A DNA stretch of 10,273 bases, from positions 2,469-12,741 of the forward strand of contig DAPQ01000070.1 in NCBI GenBank assembly GCA_002502175.1. The letters are read 5' to 3'. Numbering within the stretch: position 1 is the first letter of the stretch; each line of letters starts with the position of its first letter. The translations under genes were made by a program, and so were the position numbers. This document shows positions 6,353 to 10,273 of the stretch, piece by piece. The notes below the pieces were generated by a model. That model worked only from the letters and a program-made list of their open reading frames with translations. It did not search any database and was not told the DNA's origin. This DNA comes from Euryarchaeota archaeon UBA19 (GTDB taxonomy: Archaea; Thermoplasmatota; Poseidoniia; Poseidoniales; Thalassarchaeaceae).

Positions 6353-8494
6353 ATGAGCGATGACTCTCCGCTGGAGAATGTGAGCACAAGCGAGCCGCAT
6401 GGAGAGGTTGCCAAAGCCTCTGAGTTAGATCCCTCTAGCCTCGGCTTCATGTGTGGTCTGGAAATTCATCAGCAATTGAACACAGGTAAGTTACATTCAC
6501 GGATGCCAAGTACTCTTTATGAAATGGGAATTGAGGAGATTCCCAACGAATGGAAGCGTGAGGGAAGGAGGCTTAGAGCGGCCGAGGGAGAAGGTGGAAA
6601 AGTCGATGTCGCCGCTCGCTTTGAAGCGCGTAGAAATCGTTCCTTCGTATATGTTCAGTCTCCAAATTCCGGCTTGATCGAGTTGGATGAAGCGCCTCCG
6701 TTAGCTCATGATGATTCGGCGGTCAAAGCGGCCTTAACAATCAGCGCAATGATGGACGCAAAGCCTGTACCATTTCTTCAAGCGATGAGAAAAACCGTGG
6801 TCGATGGCTCGAATACAAGTGGTTTTCAGCGTACCACCTTAATCGCTACAGACGGAACGATCGCAACTCCTTCTGGAGACGTAGGTGTCGATGTTATTTG
6901 TCTCGAGGAGGACTCTGCAAGAAAACTCGACACACAATCTACCGATTCTGGTGAGATTGTGATTTACACACTAGACAGGCTTGGAGTTCCGTTAGTTGAG
7001 ATTGCAACTGCCCCAGAAGTACAAACTCCTGAACATGCGAAGGAAACAGCCCTGGCTCTCGGCACCCTACTTAGAGATACACGAATGGTTCGTCGTGGAC
7101 TTGGATCAATCCGTCAAGATCTAAACGTCAGTATTGCTTGTGGTGATCGAGTTGAAATCAAAGGATGTCAGGATTTGGATTGGATACCAAGAATCATCCG
7201 ATTAGAAATGGCACGCCAATTGCATATGTATCGCCTAGCAAATCAACTGAGAGAGGAGGCCGGCCTTCCACCACTTCCCTCAGACCGTAGAGATGATCAA
7301 ATTCCAGTTGAGAATCGAGTTGCAAAGGCTGTAGAGAATAGAATTCCAATGCAACTTCATGATGTCACCTCAATTTTCGATGATTGCACTTCAACAATGG
7401 TGGAGCGTGCCCTCGCCCAAGGCTCGCAGGTAAAGGCAACGATTCTACCCGGATTTGCAGGAAAGATAGGTACGAAGGAGATGGATGATGACGATTCTCA
7501 ATTACCAAGACTTGGAAGAGAATTAGCAAGTGCGGCAAAATTAGCAGGTGTCGCAGGTATCTTCCATTCGGATGAACTACCTGCCTATGGCATAGATCAG
7601 AATCTAGTGGATTCAGTCCATTCAAATCTACAACTCAAAGAAAACGATGCTTTCGTACTATGTGTTGCACCAGAATGGCAAGCGGATTTAGCACTCGAAT
7701 CAGTAATCAAAAGAGCCCGCCAATCCTATCATCGAATTCCTCAGGAAGTTCGAAACGTCGTAATTCGTAAGGGAGCGCCAGAGGACGGAACAACAACTGC
7801 AATGAGACCGCTTCCAGGCGGCGCTCGAATGTATCCCGAAACCGATATCCCAGTAGTCACTCTCGATGAGGAGCGATGGTCTTCGATTAAGGGCGATCTT
7901 CCACTTAATCGAGCCCAAAGAACAGAGCGCCTTAGCTCATACAATATTTCAGATAACCAAGTCGAGGCATTGATTGGTGCTGAGTTAGATGACACCTTGG
8001 TAATCGCTGTCGAAGGCGAACCTAGTGGAACTCCGGTAATCTCCGCTAAAGCGATGGCATCAGCGCTTCTAGACAACACCCGTCAGGAAATTACCGACGG
8101 AACAATATACACAGCAGAAACTCTTCCAATGCCAATTCTAACACTTGCTATTCACGCCTGTGAAGAAGGTATCATCACCCGTGAAGGTCTGGTGCCAATG
8201 GCGCGCAGTCTACTGAAAGAAGGACCTAAACCAACAGAAGCAGAATTCTCTGATCGCCTCAAATGGTTCAGTGAAAAAGCGGAGTCAGACGGCTATACAC
8301 CTGCAGACTCATCCGCGGTGGAAGACGCCGTCGACGAAATTTTAGCGGACCGTGCTGACTTCGTAGCCGAAAGGGGACTCGGCGCAATTGGGCCACTAAT
8401 GGGGATGGTCATGGGTAAGCTAGGTGGCGCGGCTGATGGCAAAGTTGTTAGTGAAATTTTGAAACGAAAAATCAGTGAAATTATTGATAACTAA
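6353..8494 (+). CDS. gatE: Glutamyl-tRNA(Gln) amidotransferase subunit E (GatE)
   Basis: GatE works with the amidase GatD, absent from this window, to convert Glu-tRNA(Gln) to Gln-tRNA(Gln); the GatDE form is archaeal. The 713-residue protein shows the GatB/GatE cradle (CGLEIHQQL at 34-42, VVDGSNTSGFQRT at 149-161, DRLGVPLVEIATAPE, GLGSIRQDLNVSI at 249-261), an AspRS-like insertion at about 300-470 that marks GatE rather than GatB, then RMYPETDIP at 492-500, and a helical YqeY-like tail at about 570-713. ATG 6353 was chosen: it lies 4 nt after the mcm stop, while longer in-frame readings run back into mcm and add residues without GatE character. The N-terminus still carries about 30 extra acidic, probably disordered residues. 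The motif after GLEIHQQL reads GKLHSRMP, where GatE relatives often have cysteines (as I recall them), so a metal site is probably missing. It is somewhat longer than typical GatE (about 620-640). Confidence 0.94.
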   Translation: MSDDSPLENVSTSEPHGEVAKASELDPSSLGFMCGLEIHQQLNTGKLHSRMPSTLYEMGIEEIPNEWKREGRRLRAAEGEGGKVDVAARFEARRNRSFVYVQSPNSGLIELDEAPPLAHDDSAVKAALTISAMMDAKPVPFLQAMRKTVVDGSNTSGFQRTTLIATDGTIATPSGDVGVDVICLEEDSARKLDTQSTDSGEIVIYTLDRLGVPLVEIATAPEVQTPEHAKETALALGTLLRDTRMVRRGLGSIRQDLNVSIACGDRVEIKGCQDLDWIPRIIRLEMARQLHMYRLANQLREEAGLPPLPSDRRDDQIPVENRVAKAVENRIPMQLHDVTSIFDDCTSTMVERALAQGSQVKATILPGFAGKIGTKEMDDDDSQLPRLGRELASAAKLAGVAGIFHSDELPAYGIDQNLVDSVHSNLQLKENDAFVLCVAPEWQADLALESVIKRARQSYHRIPQEVRNVVIRKGAPEDGTTTAMRPLPGGARMYPETDIPVVTLDEERWSSIKGDLPLNRAQRTERLSSYNISDNQVEALIGAELDDTLVIAVEGEPSGTPVISAKAMASALLDNTRQEITDGTIYTAETLPMPILTLAIHACEEGIITREGLVPMARSLLKEGPKPTEAEFSDRLKWFSEKAESDGYTPADSSAVEDAVDEILADRADFVAERGLGAIGPLMGMVMGKLGGAADGKVVSEILKRKISEIIDN

Positions 8495-8556
8495 TATTTC
8501 ATTTGTAACAGATTATCAACTAACTTCTTAGACCGGATTTACTTCAGAGGTATTCC
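8495..8556 (+). promoter_or_regulatory. gatE-lipoprotein gap with ribosome binding site
   Basis: The 62-nt AT-rich gap ends with AGAGGT (8546-8551), 5 nt before ATG 8557, which supports that start. A TATA-like TAATATTT overlaps the gatE stop at 8492-8499 and could serve a separate promoter, but the match is weak. Confidence 0.4.
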
Positions 8557-9021
8557 ATGCCTAATCAAATCAAAGCCGCAATGTCACTTACACTTCTAAT
8601 CGTCCTATCTTCAACCCTTGCTGGTTGTACATCCGATACCGAACCACTGGGGGAGGATGAAATTGGAGAACTAAGTGTTGTGATGACTTTAGATTTTGTA
8701 GATCAGGGTAATCAAACTACGAACTTAGCCGACAGACTGACAAATGGCAGCATCACATTTGAACCAATATTAGTCGCACCAAATGTCTCTGCATATAGGG
8801 TAATGGAAGCACTGCAACTCAGAGAAAACTTCACTATTGACGTAACTTATTACGTTGGAATGGGCGCTTTTATTCATACAATTGATGGCGTTTCTGGAGC
8901 CGATGATTGGTCGACATATTGGGGATTTTACCACGATGGAGAGATGGCCCAAGTTGGGGCATCAAGCTACCTAATTACCAACGATACTCACTTGAGTTGG
9001 GTTCTAACACCATCTGCTTAG
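8557..9021 (+). CDS. Lipoprotein with DUF4430 (transcobalamin C-terminal-like) domain
   Basis: A 154-residue exported protein. Residues 1-24 form a lipoprotein signal: a short charged start, a hydrophobic stretch MSLTLLIVLSSTL and a lipobox LAGC with C24 as anchor, followed by an acidic linker. The rest, about 38-152, matches the DUF4430/transcobalamin-C-like pattern: a beta-strand (LSVVMTLDF), a strand-helix SAYRVMEALQLRENFTIDVTYY, then GAFIHTIDGVSGADDWSTYWGFYHDGE, and VGASSYLITNDTHLSW. The IDGV, YW-x-FY-x-(D/N)G and GAS-x-Y elements are the hallmark positions. In animals this fold forms the small domain of intrinsic factor and transcobalamin that helps hold cobalamin; in prokaryotes the ligand is mostly untested. 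The downstream gene encodes an ECF S-component-like protein, which suggests it captures a vitamin at the cell surface. AGAGGT upstream supports ATG 8557. Confidence 0.78.
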   Translation: MPNQIKAAMSLTLLIVLSSTLAGCTSDTEPLGEDEIGELSVVMTLDFVDQGNQTTNLADRLTNGSITFEPILVAPNVSAYRVMEALQLRENFTIDVTYYVGMGAFIHTIDGVSGADDWSTYWGFYHDGEMAQVGASSYLITNDTHLSWVLTPSA

Positions 9022-9080
9022 CCATGTTTAGCAATAATTTCTAGGACATTTGCCCAAGAAATACTATGAGGCGGCTATTA

Positions 9081-9084
9081 GGAG
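9081..9084 (+). promoter_or_regulatory. Ribosome binding site favouring the inner start of the S-component gene
   Basis: GGAG lies 8 nt before ATG 9093, whereas ATG 9066 has no purine-rich motif upstream. This moves the likely start 27 nt inward from the first ATG. Confidence 0.5.
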
Positions 9085-9092
9085 CCGGCATT

Positions 9093-9746
9093 ATGTACGA
9101 TTTTCACAACTTCGCCCTTACCCCAGAGCAAGATTTGGTTGTGAATATTGCAATATTGTCATCACTAGTATTTGCTATTCTGAAAGGCGAAAAGAAAATT
9201 CAACATTCTAACCCTTTACTTATTCTTGCTTTAGTAACGGCTTTCTGTGTCGCTGGAAGAATACTACTCCAACCATTGCCTAACATTCAACCAGTAACTG
9301 TCACAATTATCCTAGTTGGAATATACTACCGTTCTCCATGGGCAATTGCAGTGTCTGGTGTGGTTGCCCTAAGTACCAATCTGATATCCCTTGGACATGG
9401 TCCTTGGACTGTTTTCCAATTCATAGGATGGAGTGTTGTTGGTGTAGCGGGTTCAGTTTTTGCTGACAAATTATTGGTTGATGGAAAAATAGCATTGAAC
9501 AGGCTAATGGTTTTGTCAGTAGTTTCGGCATTTGCCTTTGATTGGATAGTATCTGCAAGTATACTGCTAAACCATGATTTCTCTACTTTTTACCCATATC
9601 TGGTGAACGGGCTTCTGTTTGATGTGTTCCACGCTCTCGGTAATGCCGCATTTGTCATCTTACTTGCCAATCCTCTTGGTGATATTATGTCACGGCATAG
9701 AACTACCAATAGAGGTCGAGCGGTGAGTCAAGTTGCCACCAACTGA
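9093..9746 (+). CDS. ECF transporter S component-like membrane protein (putative vitamin/cobalamin uptake)
   Basis: A 217-residue integral membrane protein with about six hydrophobic segments (approx. 14-31, 41-60, 68-80, 84-100, 106-123, 137-158, with a last one near 170-195). The pattern GRILLQPLPNIQPVT at 55-69, followed by a Gly/Ala-rich helix, N96, GHGPWTVFQFIGW at 101-113 and GVAGSVFADKL, strongly recalls S components of energy-coupling-factor importers, in particular those near CbrT-type cobalamin transporters and their relatives. These bind a micronutrient and need an EcfA/EcfA'/EcfT module, which is not in the window. The preceding gene is a DUF4430 lipoprotein, so a substrate-capture partnership is likely. 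ATG 9093 was chosen on the GGAG motif; ATG 9066 would add nine residues (MRRLLGAGI). The last codons overlap the pth2 start. Cobalamin as substrate is inference from resemblance and neighbour only. Confidence 0.75.
   Translation: MYDFHNFALTPEQDLVVNIAILSSLVFAILKGEKKIQHSNPLLILALVTAFCVAGRILLQPLPNIQPVTVTIILVGIYYRSPWAIAVSGVVALSTNLISLGHGPWTVFQFIGWSVVGVAGSVFADKLLVDGKIALNRLMVLSVVSAFAFDWIVSASILLNHDFSTFYPYLVNGLLFDVFHALGNAAFVILLANPLGDIMSRHRTTNRGRAVSQVATN
9722..9726 (+). promoter_or_regulatory. Ribosome binding site supporting a TTG start for pth2
   Basis: GGTGA lies 6 nt before TTG 9733, within the 3' end of the membrane-protein gene. The later ATG 9757 has no comparable motif. Confidence 0.5.
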
Positions 9747-10101
9747 TGAAATCACCATGGTCTTAGTGACCCGAGCGGACCTTAAGCTATCCAAAGGTAA
9801 GTTGGCAGCGCAGTGTGGTCACGCCGTGATGGAGTGTGCCCTCCGAGCAAAGAAAGAATCACCGCGTTCTCTTGATCGCTACCGCAGAGAGGGAGCGAGA
9901 AAGATAGTCTGCAAAGTACCTGATGAAGAATCATTGCGAAAGATACTGGCTCATGCAAAGAAAGCGGGGTTAGTTTGTTATCTGGTCAAAGATGCAGGAC
10001 ATACTGAGATACCCCCAGGAACCGTTACTGTAGTTGGCATAGGGCCAGGACCTAGGTCTGAGATAGACAAGATAACCGGAGACCTACAGCTGGTCGGATG
10101 A
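9733..10101 (+). CDS. pth2: Peptidyl-tRNA hydrolase, archaeal/eukaryotic type (Pth2)
   Basis: Releases peptidyl groups from tRNAs that drop off the ribosome so that the tRNA can be reused; cytoplasmic. The 122 residues cover the whole Pth2 fold: VTRADLKLSKGKLAAQCGHAVM at 12-33 with the conserved K21, K23, Q27 and H30; a central helix region ending in LAHAKKAGLVCYLV; and the signature KDAGHTEIPPGTVTVVGIGP at 86-105 with D87, T91 and the Gly-rich end, then the terminal GDLQLV. The start TTG 9733 overlaps the upstream gene by 14 nt and has a GGTGA motif. ATG 9757 would give a 114-residue protein that still includes the catalytic core, so it remains possible. Translation is likely coupled to the membrane-protein gene. 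Confidence 0.94.
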   Translation: MPPTDEITMVLVTRADLKLSKGKLAAQCGHAVMECALRAKKESPRSLDRYRREGARKIVCKVPDEESLRKILAHAKKAGLVCYLVKDAGHTEIPPGTVTVVGIGPGPRSEIDKITGDLQLVG

Positions 10102-10109
10102 ATATCCGA
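10094..10109. repeat. Inverted repeat across the pth2 stop codon
   Basis: TCGGAT (10094-10099) and ATCCGA (10104-10109) form a perfect 6-bp stem with a 4-nt loop that contains the last two bases of the pth2 stop codon. It could help end the pth2 transcript, or be the last of three hairpins in a minus-strand RNA coming from the right. Confidence 0.45.
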
Positions 10110-10120
10110 AACGAAAGGAG

Positions 10121-10146
10121 CCCCACAGAGCGAGCGCCCTGTGGGG
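10121..10146 (-). terminator. Strong hairpin, terminator-like on the minus strand
   Basis: Read on the minus strand, CCCCACAG pairs with CUGUGGGG and the stem continues with G-U, G-C and C-G pairs to a GCUC loop: 11 bp in all. On the plus strand the G-U pair becomes an A-C mismatch, so the minus-strand RNA folds better. On that strand it is followed by the pyrimidine-rich CUCCUUUCGUUUC. It may terminate the gene entering from the right edge, or be part of a structured RNA. Confidence 0.5.
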
Positions 10147-10160
10147 GGTTGAGAATAATC

Positions 10161-10195
10161 GGCGATGCTGGGAGACCGAAGTCCCCCAGCCCGCC
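10161..10195 (-). ncRNA. UUCG-tetraloop hairpin in a minus-strand RNA or 3' UTR
   Basis: On the minus strand GCUGGGGGAC (10190-10181) pairs with GUCUCCCAGC (10176-10167) around a UUCG loop closed by C-G, giving ten base pairs including one G-U. An outer GGCG/CGCC stem (10195-10192 with 10164-10161) is separated by a small internal loop. The plus-strand version has an A-C mismatch and a CGAA loop. The cUUCGg form is a classic, very stable RNA tetraloop, so transcription leftwards is likely. I do not recognise the RNA family; it is not an evident tRNA, 5S, SRP or RNase P fragment. It may simply be a structured 3' UTR. Confidence 0.5.
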
Positions 10196-10231
10196 TTACG
10201 TATTTCAGAATCTAAATTACTGATTCAGTGT

Positions 10232-10273
10232 TCAAAGTTGTTCTTCGAGCATTCCGCCGAGCATTGCACCGAG
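10232..10273 (-). CDS. Possible C-terminal end of a minus-strand gene running off the right edge
   Basis: Reading leftwards from the edge, 13 open codons give LGAMLGGMLEEQL, then TGA at 10234-10232. The residues look protein-like (a small Gly/Ala/Met helix with an acidic end), and the hairpins further left would suit a 3' UTR. It is too short to name or to confirm, and a chance open frame of this length is easy to obtain. Confidence 0.35.
   Translation of the reverse strand, partial: LGAMLGGMLEEQL

Noticed and set aside
7741..8079. 112-residue minus-strand open frame inside gatE
   Set aside because: It lies wholly antisense to conserved GatE segments and shows no domain pattern.
8490..8502. 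TATA box for the lipoprotein gene (TAATATTT)
   Set aside because: The match is weak and overlaps the gatE stop; read-through from gatE explains expression equally well, so it was mentioned only as a possibility.
9022..9092. Cobalamin riboswitch before the S-component gene
   Set aside because: The gap is only about 70 nt, has no B12-box-like motif and is too short for that RNA.
10206..10228. GAATC ... GATTC inverted repeat left of the partial right-edge gene
   Set aside because: A 5-bp stem with a 9-nt AT-rich loop is expected by chance at this length.

Overview
The window reads as a compact archaeal genome segment, most likely from a planktonic euryarchaeon of the Marine Group II/III (Poseidoniales-like) type. 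The domain call rests on an archaeal-style MCM helicase, GatE (a subunit known from archaeal Glu-tRNA(Gln) amidotransferase) and a Pth2-type peptidyl-tRNA hydrolase. The lineage call is inference from gene content, moderate GC and tight gene packing. Several starts are preceded by Shine-Dalgarno cores of the GGAGGTGA/GGTGA type, and two of the chosen starts are TTG.

Layout. (1) Bases 1-2904, plus strand: the 3' part of a branched-chain amino acid ABC transporter operon, livM (cut by the left edge), livG and livF, with overlapping stops and starts. (2) 2909-3971, minus strand: a small alpha/beta hydrolase and, upstream of it, a PPC/DUF296 protein. This pair converges on livF with only 4 bp between the stop codons. 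(3) 3972-4188: a divergent control region between the DUF296 gene and mcm, with duplicated short motifs, a near-perfect inverted repeat and two G tracts. (4) 4189-8494, plus strand: mcm followed 4 nt later by gatE, a replication-translation pair. (5) 8557-9746, plus strand: a lipoprotein with a DUF4430 (transcobalamin-C-terminal-like) domain, then a six-helix membrane protein resembling an ECF transporter S component. (6) 9733-10101: pth2, overlapping the membrane gene and starting at TTG. (7) 10094-10273: a cluster of hairpins whose G-U pairs and UUCG tetraloop point to a minus-strand RNA, followed by what may be the last codons of a minus-strand gene entering from the right edge.

The genes fit a heterotroph that scavenges: LivMGF imports branched-chain or similar amino acids, and the lipoprotein/S-component pair looks like a vitamin (possibly cobalamin) capture and uptake module. 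The central information genes (mcm, gatE, pth2) are ordinary housekeeping genes. The items most worth a second look are the lipoprotein/S-component pair, the hairpin cluster at the right edge and the repeated motifs upstream of mcm. No mobile element, CRISPR array, tRNA or rRNA was seen.
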